Source of the DNA: JBIOJB01 sp044450465
Lineage (GTDB): Bacteria; Chloroflexota; Dormibacteria; Dormibacterales; Dormibacteraceae
NCBI GenBank assembly: GCA_044450465.1
Contig: JBIOJB010000143.1
Location: 1 to 5,376 of the forward strand
Length of the DNA: 5,376 bases
Direction: 5' to 3'
The notes under the pieces are model-generated. The model was not told the origin of the DNA and made no database searches. It saw nothing but the letters and a program-made list of their open reading frames with translations. The translations under genes and the position numbers were made by a program. Below, piece by piece: positions 1 through 5,376 of this stretch; position 1 is the stretch's first letter, and each line of letters begins with the position of its first letter.

Positions 1-901
1 CGCGGAAGCCGGCGTCGATGCCGGCGGCGCCGGCTTCCGCGCGAACCTCCGGGGAGAGCTTCTCGAAGTTGAGGGCGAACCGGGCCAGCGGTCCCACGAT
101 GGATGGCCGGCCGTGGTGCCGGGAGACCAGCGCGGTGGAGTGCCCCGACTGCTCCTCCCTGAACTCGTCGACGAACTGCTCGAGCGGGATGTCAAGGCCG
201 CCGGTGGAAACGATGCGATCTCCCAGCATCGGGTATTCCTCCGGATGCCACAGCGATACGAGCTCCACGTCCACCTCGTAGTCGGGAAATGTGAAACCTG
301 CGGTCCACCGAACGGTTTCACGAGCGATCTCGTATGCCCGCTCGAGCGGCTCGACCAGCGGCTGCAGCTCCTCGCGAGTCGGCACCCGGTGAAATCCGCC
401 GACCCGCGGGTTGACCGGATGCACGGCCCTGCCGCCTACCACCTCGACGATGCGGTTGCCCGCCTTCTTCAGCGTGAGACCAGCTTTGACGGCGTCCGCA
501 TGATCGCCGGCCATCGCGATCGCGCTGTCGTAGCCGAGGAAGTCCGGGGCGTGGAGCATGTAAATGTGCAGGGCGTGGCTCTCGATCCATTCACCGCAGT
601 AGATGAGACGGCGGAGGTCGCGGACGGCGCCTTCGACCGTCACACCGCACGCGTCTTCGATCGCGGCGGCCGCGCTCATCTGATATGCGATCGGGCAGAT
701 GCCGCAGATTCGCGCCGTGATGTCGACCGGATCCATGTAAGAGCGACCGCGCAGCAGCGACTCGAAAAAGCGCGGCGGCTCGTACAGCTCGAGGCGAACG
801 TCCTCAACCCTGCCATTTCTTACCCGCACGTGGAGCGCGCCCTCACCCTCGACCCGGCCCAGCGCCTCGACTTTGATCGTGGTGGAACCGCTCTCCATCA
901 T
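1..901 (-). CDS. hyhL: Group 3b [NiFe] hydrogenase large (alpha) subunit, N-terminal 300 residues (cut by left edge)
   Basis: This subunit houses the NiFe active site that splits or forms H2 in the cytoplasmic NAD(P)-linked hydrogenase. The frame runs from ATG at 901 to the window edge without a stop, giving 300 residues; relatives are roughly 420-430 residues, so about the last third is missing. Visible landmarks are the N-terminal RVEGEG (residues 16-21), the L1 motif RICGIC (64-69) with Cys66 and Cys69 as the first pair of NiFe ligands, and GGRAVHPVNPRVGG (156-169). The C-terminal DPCxxC ligand pair and any processing peptide lie outside the window. Tyr73 stands where many hydrogenases have the L1 His. 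There are two adjacent ATGs (901 and 898). AGGAG lies 8 bases before the first and GGAG 5 bases before the second, so the start is uncertain by one codon. The first ATG overlaps the delta stop as ATGA. The family call is firm. The 3b assignment comes mainly from the gene neighbours, and the symbol follows one of several naming schemes. Confidence 0.95.
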   Translation of the reverse strand, partial: MMESGSTTIKVEALGRVEGEGALHVRVRNGRVEDVRLELYEPPRFFESLLRGRSYMDPVDITARICGICPIAYQMSAAAAIEDACGVTVEGAVRDLRRLIYCGEWIESHALHIYMLHAPDFLGYDSAIAMAGDHADAVKAGLTLKKAGNRIVEVVGGRAVHPVNPRVGGFHRVPTREELQPLVEPLERAYEIARETVRWTAGFTFPDYEVDVELVSLWHPEEYPMLGDRIVSTGGLDIPLEQFVDEFREEQSGHSTALVSRHHGRPSIVGPLARFALNFEKLSPEVRAEAGAAGIDAGFR

Positions 902-1695
902 TTCTCCGACTCCTGGCGCAGCGACTCTTCTCGCATCCTGGGCGCCCAGGCGTTGACATTGCGCAGCCGCTGGACCACGTCGAGGCGGCGATCCCCCAGG
1001 TGCTTCCAGCGGTCGACCAGCGACGGCGCGTTGAACGTCTCAGAGGGTCCGAAGCAGCCGTAACAGCCCCTGCCGTACGCCGGGCAGATCGCGCCGCAGC
1101 CGGAGCGGGTGATCGGACCCATGCACGGCACGCCTTCGGCCACCACCACGCATTCGTTGCCTCGCAGCTTGCAGTCGATGCACACGCTGTGCGTCGGCAC
1201 CACGGCACGCCGCTTGTGAAGCAGCGCGACTACCACCTCGAGCAGCTGGTGGCGGTCGACGGGGCAACCCTGCAGCTCGAAATCGACCTTCACGTGCTCG
1301 GAGATTGGCGTCGAGGTCGCGAGCACCTTCAACTGTTGCGGGCGCGGGTAGACGCCCGACGCGAAGTCCTCCAGATCGCCGAAGTTGCGCAGCGCCTGGA
1401 TACCTCCGGCCGTGGCGCAAGCGCCGATCGCCACCAGGTTGTGCGTGCGCCGGCGAATCTGCGCGATGCGTGCGACGTCACCCTCGCTCGCGATCGAGCC
1501 TTCGACTAGAGCAACGTCGTACGGGCCGCCTTTCGGATTGGTCGACGCCTCGAGGAAGTACGCGACCTCGACCGCGGAGGTCAGCGTGAGCAGCTCGTCT
1601 TCGAGGTCGAGCAGGCTCAGCTGGCAGCCGTCGCAGGACGAGAACTTGAATACGGCCAGTCTCGGCTTGCGAGGGGCTCCCGCCGCGGGTGCCAT
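898..1695 (-). CDS. hyhS: Group 3b [NiFe] hydrogenase small (delta) subunit
   Basis: This is the electron-transfer partner of the large subunit, related to the NADH dehydrogenase 20 kDa subunit (NuoB-like). The 265 residues contain twelve cysteines placed as expected for three [4Fe-4S] clusters. The proximal-cluster set is Cys21 and Cys24 (SSCDGCQ), Cys93 (GAC) and Cys144 (QGCPVD). Eight more follow at 172, 175, 182, 191, 200, 204, 211 and 214, including CIDCK and GCYGCFGP, enough for medial and distal clusters. There is no Tat signal or C-terminal membrane anchor, unlike respiratory uptake hydrogenases, so a cytoplasmic enzyme is expected. The frame stays open upstream to about 2043, but that stretch is antiparallel shadow inside the gamma gene. 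ATG 1695 is chosen because AAGGAG lies 5 bases upstream, it overlaps the gamma stop as TGATG, and the family core begins directly after it (KPRLAVFKFSSCDGC). Confidence 0.95.
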   Translation of the reverse strand: MAPAAGAPRKPRLAVFKFSSCDGCQLSLLDLEDELLTLTSAVEVAYFLEASTNPKGGPYDVALVEGSIASEGDVARIAQIRRRTHNLVAIGACATAGGIQALRNFGDLEDFASGVYPRPQQLKVLATSTPISEHVKVDFELQGCPVDRHQLLEVVVALLHKRRAVVPTHSVCIDCKLRGNECVVVAEGVPCMGPITRSGCGAICPAYGRGCYGCFGPSETFNAPSLVDRWKHLGDRRLDVVQRLRNVNAWAPRMREESLRQESEK

Positions 1696-2525
1696 CACAG
1701 CTCCTTGACCTTCATCAGGGGCGCGAGCGTCGCCAGCGGCAGCACGGGGCCGTCGCGGCACAGCAGGAACGGGCCCAGCTGGCAGTGGCCGCAGACGCCC
1801 GCTCCGCACTGCATGTTCCGCTCCATCGAGAGCCAGATGCTGGACGGCAGGATGCCGGCATCGACCAGGCCCTCGGCCGCAAACCGCATCATGACCTCTG
1901 GTCCGCAGACGAGCGCCCCCGACCGTTCGGGGGCGAGCGACAGCCGCCTGAACAGCTGCGTCACGACGCCCACGTCGCCCCGCCACGACGTGCTGGCCGC
2001 GTCGACCGTGACCATGGCCTCGACGTCGAATCGGCCGCGCCACCGCTCGAACTCCTTGCCGAACAGGAGGTCTGCCGGGGTGCGGGCGCCGTACAGCACG
2101 AGCACCCGGCCGTAGTCACCCCTGTTCGCGAGCAGCGTGTGGATCGCGGGCCGGAGCGGCGCGAGGCCCAGGCCGCCGGCGACCACGACGACGTCCATCC
2201 CCTTCAGCTCGGCCATCGGCCAGCCGACGCCGAACGGGCCCCGTATTCCAACGGTCTCGCCTCGGCGCAGCCGGGTCAGGGAATCCGTCACCAGGCCCAC
2301 GCTGCGCACCGTATGAGTGATCCGTCCGCCGGCCACGGCGCTGATCGAGATCGGCACCTCGCCCTTGCCGAACGCGTACAGCATGTTGAACTGCCCAGGT
2401 GCGTAACGCACCGCCGCGTCATCGATGTCGATGCTGACGGTGTCGTGGCTCTCACGGCGCCGCGCCTCGACCGTGACCAGTCGTGGTGGGGCGAATGGAG
2501 CCTCAGCGGGTGGCGACGTGACCAT
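1695..2525 (-). CDS. hyhG: Group 3b hydrogenase gamma subunit: FAD/NAD(P)-binding reductase with [2Fe-2S] cluster
   Basis: This is the diaphorase module that exchanges electrons between NAD(P)(H) and the hydrogenase Fe-S chain. It belongs to the ferredoxin-NADP reductase superfamily, in the branch shared with PyrK-type electron-transfer subunits. In 276 residues the order is: FAD-binding barrel with PGQF (43-46) and the VPISIS flavin motif (58-63); nucleotide-binding fold with VVVVAGGLGLAPLRP (112-126); CGPEVMM (208-214); and a C-terminal [2Fe-2S] site with Cys240, Cys245, Cys248 and Cys256 (CGAGVCGHC, then LLC). The sequence alone does not settle NAD versus NADP; group 3b enzymes usually prefer NADP. 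The start is placed at ATG 2525, inside the preceding gene, a 23-base overlap. ATG 2531 is two codons earlier and equally possible. Neither has a good ribosome site (only GGA nearby), so translation probably depends on coupling. The stop overlaps the delta start by one base. Confidence 0.93.
   Translation of the reverse strand: MVTSPPAEAPFAPPRLVTVEARRRESHDTVSIDIDDAAVRYAPGQFNMLYAFGKGEVPISISAVAGGRITHTVRSVGLVTDSLTRLRRGETVGIRGPFGVGWPMAELKGMDVVVVAGGLGLAPLRPAIHTLLANRGDYGRVLVLYGARTPADLLFGKEFERWRGRFDVEAMVTVDAASTSWRGDVGVVTQLFRRLSLAPERSGALVCGPEVMMRFAAEGLVDAGILPSSIWLSMERNMQCGAGVCGHCQLGPFLLCRDGPVLPLATLAPLMKVKEL
1701..1706 (-). promoter_or_regulatory. Shine-Dalgarno AAGGAG for the delta subunit
   Basis: AAGGAG on the minus strand sits 5 bases before ATG 1695. 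It is the strongest ribosome site in the window. It decides the delta start against a much longer in-frame extension reaching to about 2043. It lies within the last codons of the gamma gene. Confidence 0.75.
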
Positions 2526-2970
2526 ATACATCCAGCAGCTGAAGCTGCGTGAGCTCGAGGTCTCGAATCGCAACGGCGGCGAACCGACTCATGAGGTGAT
2601 AGCCCAGCTCGTGGTCCGTTTCACACTTGCCGCGCAGGCACTCGCCGTCGAGGCTGATCACCCGCGTGGACTCGATCGCCATCGCGTCGAAATGCCAGCG
2701 GTACGGCTTGAACAGCCATGACCATCCGATGGCGTCGCCCTCCTGACGGGTCGCGACGACGAGTGGCTCTCGCCCAGGCGTGGCGATCTGGAGCGACACC
2801 CGCCCGTGCCGGATCACGTGAAAGACGTCGGCCGGCTCACCCATATGGATGAGCGTCATGCCCTCGTCGAAGTGATCGAGCCGGCCACAGCCGGCCACCT
2901 TGTCGATCACATCGTCTGGCAGACCTTCAAAGACGTGCGACTGCGCAAGAAAATCTCGGACGGTGCTCAT
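2503..2970 (-). CDS. Stand-alone cyclic nucleotide-binding-fold protein inside the hydrogenase operon
   Basis: A 155-residue protein with the CRP/CAP-type beta-roll and no helix-turn-helix, so not a transcription factor by itself. The N-terminal helix region (VFEGLPDDVIDKV, 13-25) and the roll (DEGMTLIHMGEPADVFHVIRHG, about 35-56) match the family. The phosphate-binding cassette region at about 78-98 reads EGDAIGWSWLF, then KPYRWHFDAMA. Where cAMP-binding CRP has Gly-Glu, this has Gly-Trp (residues 82-83), and I see no arginine at the usual phosphate contact. The C-terminal helices contain Cys111 and Cys116 (CLRGKC). The start is ATG 2970, with AGAGG 6 bases upstream and an ATGA overlap with the beta stop. 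The gene is locked between beta and gamma, so it is made with the hydrogenase and may regulate, assemble or stabilise the complex; that role is inference. From memory, similar small proteins occur in other 3b operons, so this position is probably conserved. Confidence 0.88.
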   Translation of the reverse strand: MSTVRDFLAQSHVFEGLPDDVIDKVAGCGRLDHFDEGMTLIHMGEPADVFHVIRHGRVSLQIATPGREPLVVATRQEGDAIGWSWLFKPYRWHFDAMAIESTRVISLDGECLRGKCETDHELGYHLMSRFAAVAIRDLELTQLQLLDVYGHVATR

Positions 2971-4097
2971 GCTTTGCCTCTGGCCGCGTCGGCCGTGAAC
3001 GCGTGGGCTTCCGCTGTGATGTCGATCGCAACCGGGCACCAGACGACGCAGCGACCACACCCGGTGCACCCTGAAGTGCCGAACTGGTCGTGCCAGGACG
3101 ACAGCTTGTGCGTGAGCCACTGCCGGTAGCGAGGGGCGGTGGTTCGGCGGACGCTGCCTCCGTGAATGTGGGAGTGGCCCGAGTTGAAGCACGAGTCCCA
3201 GCGCCGCTCATGGTTAGCGACGCCTTCCAGGTCGGTCGTGTGCTCCACTGCCGAACAGAAGCAGGTCGGGCAGACCAGGGTGCAGTTGCCGCACGAGAGG
3301 CATCGGTCCGCGATCGAGTCCCAGCGCGGGCTCTCGTACGCGCCGCGAAGGGTCTGAGCGATGTCTTTCGGCATCGTGCGAGTGATGCTCGCCGCCGTGG
3401 CCGCTACCGTCTCCTCCGCCGCGCTCGCGGCCTGCTCCGTGGCCTGATCCGTGGCCTGATCGACGGGAAGGTCCGCCAGGATCTCGAGCCCTCGTTCGCT
3501 GATCGCCTCGACGTAGAAACGCCCGCTCCCATCCGTGAGCTCGGTCAGGCCCAGGTCATGCCCGGCTCTCGCTTTCGGGCCGGTGCCCATCGACGGGCAG
3601 AAGCACGTCGAGGTCGCGCGGGCGCAGTTCACTGCGACGATGAACGCGTCTTCGCGACGCGCGCGGTAGTGAGGGTCAGGGTGCGCGCCGCCCAGGAAAA
3701 CTCGATCCTGCACCTGGATCGCTTCGAGATCGCAACCCCTCACTCCGAGCAGCGCGGCGGGGCCGTCGGGATCGGGTTCGACCGACACCGTCGTGTGACC
3801 GTCCTGAACCGCGGCCTGCCACATTCTTAGGCGGGACGGAAAGAACAGCCTCTTCCACGAGTCGGCCGGCACGGTGTAGTCGAAGTACCGATCGCCTTCG
3901 TGGCGCAGGCGATGGGTGCCGGCATCCTGGTCGTCGACGACGCCGCGGGGGAGCTGGTCGGCCGAGTCGATCGGACGGATCATCAAGGTGCCGTGGTCCA
4001 GGACCGGCGCGTACACCGTGAAGCCGCGCCGCTTAAGGACCTCGACGACAGCGCCAAGTTGGGTAGCGGCGAGAACACCGGCCAGTCCAGGTGCCAC
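2967..4097 (-). CDS. hyhB: Group 3b hydrogenase beta subunit (4Fe-4S ferredoxin-type, AsrA/HydB-like)
   Basis: This is the Fe-S subunit that links the small subunit to the flavin subunit; relatives are HydB of Pyrococcus sulfhydrogenase and AsrA of anaerobic sulfite reductase. It has 376 residues. The N-terminal domain holds LLGVRGCDLEAI (117-128, Cys122) and a Cys-rich patch with Cys158, Cys165 and Cys167 in TSTCFCPSMGTGP (163-174). The C-terminal domain has two ferredoxin motifs: Cys266-x2-Cys269-x2-Cys272-x3-Cys276 (CLSCGNCTLVCP), and Cys344-x2-Cys347-x2-Cys350-x3-Cys354 (CTGCGRCVVWCP). Two more cysteines lie at 279 and 281. Residues about 211-238 are a low-complexity Ala/Thr/Gln/Glu linker made partly by a 12-base repeat. 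The start is a GTG; a TAG four codons upstream rules out a longer form, AGGA lies 7 bases before it, and the family N-terminus begins here. It is the first gene of the operon and overlaps the next gene by ATGA. Confidence 0.94.
   Translation of the reverse strand: MAPGLAGVLAATQLGAVVEVLKRRGFTVYAPVLDHGTLMIRPIDSADQLPRGVVDDQDAGTHRLRHEGDRYFDYTVPADSWKRLFFPSRLRMWQAAVQDGHTTVSVEPDPDGPAALLGVRGCDLEAIQVQDRVFLGGAHPDPHYRARREDAFIVAVNCARATSTCFCPSMGTGPKARAGHDLGLTELTDGSGRFYVEAISERGLEILADLPVDQATDQATEQAASAAEETVAATAASITRTMPKDIAQTLRGAYESPRWDSIADRCLSCGNCTLVCPTCFCSAVEHTTDLEGVANHERRWDSCFNSGHSHIHGGSVRRTTAPRYRQWLTHKLSSWHDQFGTSGCTGCGRCVVWCPVAIDITAEAHAFTADAARGKA
3427..3462 (+). repeat. Three tandem 12-base units within the beta subunit gene
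   Basis: Three adjacent 12-base units, gcggcctgctcc, gtggcctgatcc and gtggcctgatcg, differ at only a few bases. Twelve is a multiple of three, so the frame is kept. On the coding strand they give the repeated Asp/Glu-Gln-Ala-Thr/Ala run at about residues 213-224 of the beta subunit. This is a slippage-type expansion in a linker between the two halves of the protein, and is unlikely to touch the cluster-binding parts. Confidence 0.85.
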
Positions 4098-4112
4098 CAG
4101 TCCATCCTAGGT

Positions 4113-4127
4113 CCGCCTGATTGGCGG
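4113..4127. promoter_or_regulatory. Perfect inverted repeat, possible operator
   Basis: CCGCC-TGATT-GGCGG is a perfect 5-base dyad with a 5-base centre. It lies just upstream of the possible -10 element, where a bound regulator would overlap the -35/-10 spacer of the hydrogenase promoter. It does not match the CRP (TGTGA-N6-TCACA) or FNR (TTGAT-N4-ATCAA) consensus. Short GC-rich dyads arise by chance in DNA of this composition, so the position is the main argument. Confidence 0.35.
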
Positions 4128-4154
4128 TGCCGATGTCCTGGAGACCCTGAGAAT

Positions 4155-4183
4155 CCGGCCCAATTGCCCTTGACTTTGGCCGG
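4155..4183 (-). terminator. Weak hairpin after the DinB-like gene, possible terminator or attenuator
   Basis: CCGGCC at 4155-4160 can pair with GGCCGG at 4178-4183, with two more A-T pairs possible past a bulged base, around a loop of about 12-17 bases. It starts 6 bases past the stop of the gene at 4189. No T-run follows on the minus strand, so it is a poor intrinsic terminator. It may be only a chance GC-rich stem. Confidence 0.2.
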
Positions 4184-4188
4184 GGGAA

Positions 4189-4893
4189 TTACCGCTCGGC
4201 CAGCAGCGCCTCGAGCTCCGGCTCCGATCGAATTGGATCCAAGTCGGCATCCTGTCTCGCCCAGTCGCGCAGATCGGGCCGAAGCTCGATGCCCTGGCGG
4301 AGGTGCGGCATCGCCTCGAACACCCGGCCTCGTTTTGCGAAAAAGCAGCCGAAGTTGTACGCCGCCACGCCGATCGCCTGGTCGTCGGGAAGCATCGTCA
4401 TCGCCAGGTGATGCGCCCAGCCCGCCGCGCGTTCGGCTGCGGCTTCCTCTCCGCGGTCCTGGTGCCAGTAGACGAGGTGGTCCCCGACGTGGAAGCACGT
4501 GTTGTTGGGGATCTCGCGCCATAACGGCTCGGGCCGGCGAGTCCGCGGCTTCAGCAGGTCCTCCTCCGTGCAGGCTTCGACCGCGGCGGTCAGCTCATCC
4601 CACGAGCTCCTGCCGGCCTCAAGAATCGCGGCCGCCGGCTGATCGCGGGTTTCCTCGTAGATCCTCGCGTTTTCGATGGCGTCATCGTTGGAGGCGGCCG
4701 GCGGCACGCCTATCCCGCGCACGGCGTTGATCTCAGCGATCGCCACGCGCCGCCAGGCCATCAGGTGGGCGAGCTGATCTTTGGTCGTCCAGGCGCCGGC
4801 CTGTGCAGGTGGGGTGTCGTCCACGTGCGGAACGAGCTCGGACTCCTCCTTGCTCCGCCCGGCTTTGATCAGCTCCAGCAGCTTTTGCTTCAT
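4189..4893 (-). CDS. DinB/ClbS-DfsB-like helical-bundle protein with C-terminal TPR-like tail
   Basis: A 234-residue soluble protein. Residues about 1-150 look like the four-helix DinB superfamily, ClbS/DfsB branch: an N-terminal helix (MKQKLLELIKAG), then WTTKDQLAHLMAWRR (35-49), and a later HVGDHLVYWH (135-144). His43, His135 and His139 are placed like the metal-binding His triad of DinB proteins. Residues about 175-232 form a TPR-like ending: AAYNFGCFFAKRGRVFEAMPHLRQ, then ELRPDLRDWARQDADLDPIRSEPELEALL, a recurrent closing element of bacterial TPR proteins. The substrate is unknown. ClbS itself protects against colibactin, but most members of the branch have no assigned role and that function should not be transferred. 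ATG 4893 lies 12 bases after the stop of the ureohydrolase gene, suggesting cotranscription. The ribosome site is weak (GGTCGG). The link to the hydrogenase genes is only adjacency. Confidence 0.8.
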   Translation of the reverse strand: MKQKLLELIKAGRSKEESELVPHVDDTPPAQAGAWTTKDQLAHLMAWRRVAIAEINAVRGIGVPPAASNDDAIENARIYEETRDQPAAAILEAGRSSWDELTAAVEACTEEDLLKPRTRRPEPLWREIPNNTCFHVGDHLVYWHQDRGEEAAAERAAGWAHHLAMTMLPDDQAIGVAAYNFGCFFAKRGRVFEAMPHLRQGIELRPDLRDWARQDADLDPIRSEPELEALLAER

Positions 4894-4905
4894 CCGACCC
4901 AGACT

Positions 4906-5376
4906 CTAGCGCGAGATTCCCGCCACGAGCGCGTCGACCAGGGCGGCCGCGATCCGGCGCTCGGGGTCGAGCGTCGGGTTGAAGATCGTGACCTCGAGAC
5001 CTGTGAAAAGCCGGCTCGCCGTCGCCGTCGTCAGGACAGCGATCATCTCGTGCCAGCCGAGCCCGTCGGGAAGGTGATAATCCACGGCCGGCATGATCGT
5101 GTCGTCGAGGACGTCCACATCGAAGTGGACCCAGAAGCCCGAGCTGCCACCGCTCTCAAGGCGATCGACTGCGCGGCGGGCGGCCCGCTCGATGCTCAGC
5201 TCTCGTACCGCCTGGAAGTTCATCGCGTACAGGGTCGACGCCACCGGCTGGCTTCCATTCGCGGCGGCCTCCGAGGCGTCTCGCGGGCCGAACACGACCA
5301 CGTCCGCGTCCAGGACGAGCGGGCGCCGGCCCTCGAGGTTGGTCACGATCTCCGGCCCGCGCCCGGTGACGAGGGC
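4906..5376 (-). CDS. Arginase/agmatinase-family ureohydrolase, C-terminal 156 residues (cut by right edge)
   Basis: This is the C-terminal half of a ureohydrolase, the Mn-dependent family that cleaves guanidino groups (arginine, agmatine and related compounds) to urea. The visible frame is open to the window edge, beginning ALVTGRGPEIVTNLEGRRP, so the GTG at 5346 is internal and not the start. HFDVDVLD (84-91 of the visible part) matches the family FDVD signature; Asp86 and Asp88 correspond to metal ligands. GLEVTIFNPTLDP (127-139) matches the conserved C-terminal E-x-NP segment, with Glu128 as the likely substrate-side glutamate. The earlier metal ligands (GGDHS and DAHxD motifs) lie outside the window, so completeness and substrate cannot be judged. 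The gene ends 12 bases before the DinB-like gene. Confidence 0.87.
   Translation of the reverse strand, partial: ALVTGRGPEIVTNLEGRRPLVLDADVVVFGPRDASEAAANGSQPVASTLYAMNFQAVRELSIERAARRAVDRLESGGSSGFWVHFDVDVLDDTIMPAVDYHLPDGLGWHEMIAVLTTATASRLFTGLEVTIFNPTLDPERRIAAALVDALVAGISR

Larger units (their letters stand above)
4098..4188 (-). promoter_or_regulatory. Spacer upstream of the hydrogenase operon: likely promoter/operator region
   Basis: This 91-base gap is the only non-coding stretch long enough to hold the operon promoter. On the minus strand TAGGAT (4109 to 4104) fits a TAnnnT -10 element. The only -35-like sequence at 18-base spacing is TCGGCA (4133-4128), which is weak. The -10-like element ends 6 bases before GTG 4097, so a transcript from it would start at or next to the start codon (leaderless). 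The same bases include AGGA at ribosome-site distance, so they may instead be the Shine-Dalgarno with the true promoter further up. Read-through from the upstream genes is also possible. Confidence 0.45.

Noticed and set aside
113..1063. Long plus-strand open frame of 316 codons
   Set aside because: It is antisense to the hydrogenase large subunit, whose minus-strand translation shows clear family motifs. Its own translation is rich in Arg, His and Asp with no recognisable domain, as expected of a shadow frame in GC-rich DNA.
1696..2043. N-terminal extension of the delta subunit in the same frame
   Set aside because: It lies wholly within the gamma gene in another frame, has an Arg/Gly/Pro-rich shadow composition, and a strong AAGGAG directly precedes ATG 1695.
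1689..2552. Plus-strand open frame of 287 codons
   Set aside because: Antisense to the gamma subunit with its FAD, NAD(P) and [2Fe-2S] motifs; no domain is visible in the plus-strand product.
3090..3830. Plus-strand open frame of 246 codons
   Set aside because: Antisense to the beta subunit and without recognisable motifs; GC-rich coding shadow.
4170..4190. TTGACT as a plus-strand -35 box
   Set aside because: No matching -10 at proper spacing and no plus-strand gene follows; everything downstream is coded on the minus strand.
3983..4522. Minus-strand frame bridging the spacer between the DinB-like and beta genes
   Set aside because: It overlaps both real genes in another frame; the product is Arg/Gly/Pro-rich with no domain.
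1..5376. CRISPR array, tRNA, rRNA or insertion sequence
   Set aside because: No regularly spaced repeats, tRNA-like cloverleaf, rRNA-like stretch, transposase or terminal inverted repeats were seen; nearly all the window is protein-coding.

Overview
The window looks like GC-rich bacterial chromosome. All six genes lie on the minus strand, so the biology reads from right to left, and I see no credible plus-strand gene. The gene content suggests a soil or sediment bacterium such as an actinobacterium or a member of the Chloroflexota or Dormibacterota. That placement is inference from gene style; no phylogenetic marker is present.

Positions 4906-5376 hold the C-terminal part of an arginase/agmatinase-family ureohydrolase, cut by the right edge. 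After a 12-base gap comes a gene (4189-4893) for a DinB/ClbS-like helical-bundle protein with a TPR-like tail. Then a 91-base spacer (4098-4188) carries a short hairpin, a perfect inverted repeat and a possible -10 element.

The main content is a compact operon for a cytoplasmic group 3b [NiFe] hydrogenase (NAD(P)-linked, 'sulfhydrogenase' type). Its order is: beta subunit with ferredoxin-type Fe-S clusters (2967-4097), a small stand-alone cyclic-nucleotide-binding-fold protein (2503-2970), gamma flavin/NAD(P)/[2Fe-2S] reductase subunit (1695-2525), delta hydrogenase small subunit (898-1695), and alpha NiFe large subunit (1-901). The large subunit runs off the left edge after 300 residues, so its C-terminal Ni ligands are not visible. 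Every junction in the operon overlaps (4, 23, 1 and 4 bases), which suggests tight translational coupling. In the known complex, electrons from H2 pass from the NiFe site in alpha through three [4Fe-4S] clusters in delta and the clusters of beta to the flavin and NAD(P) in gamma, and can run in reverse.

Nothing here is a clearly new system. The most interesting element is the small protein inside the operon. It has a CRP-like beta-roll without a DNA-binding domain, its phosphate-binding cassette lacks the Glu and Arg used for cAMP, and it carries a conserved-looking Cys-x4-Cys. It may sense or act on something other than cAMP at the hydrogenase.
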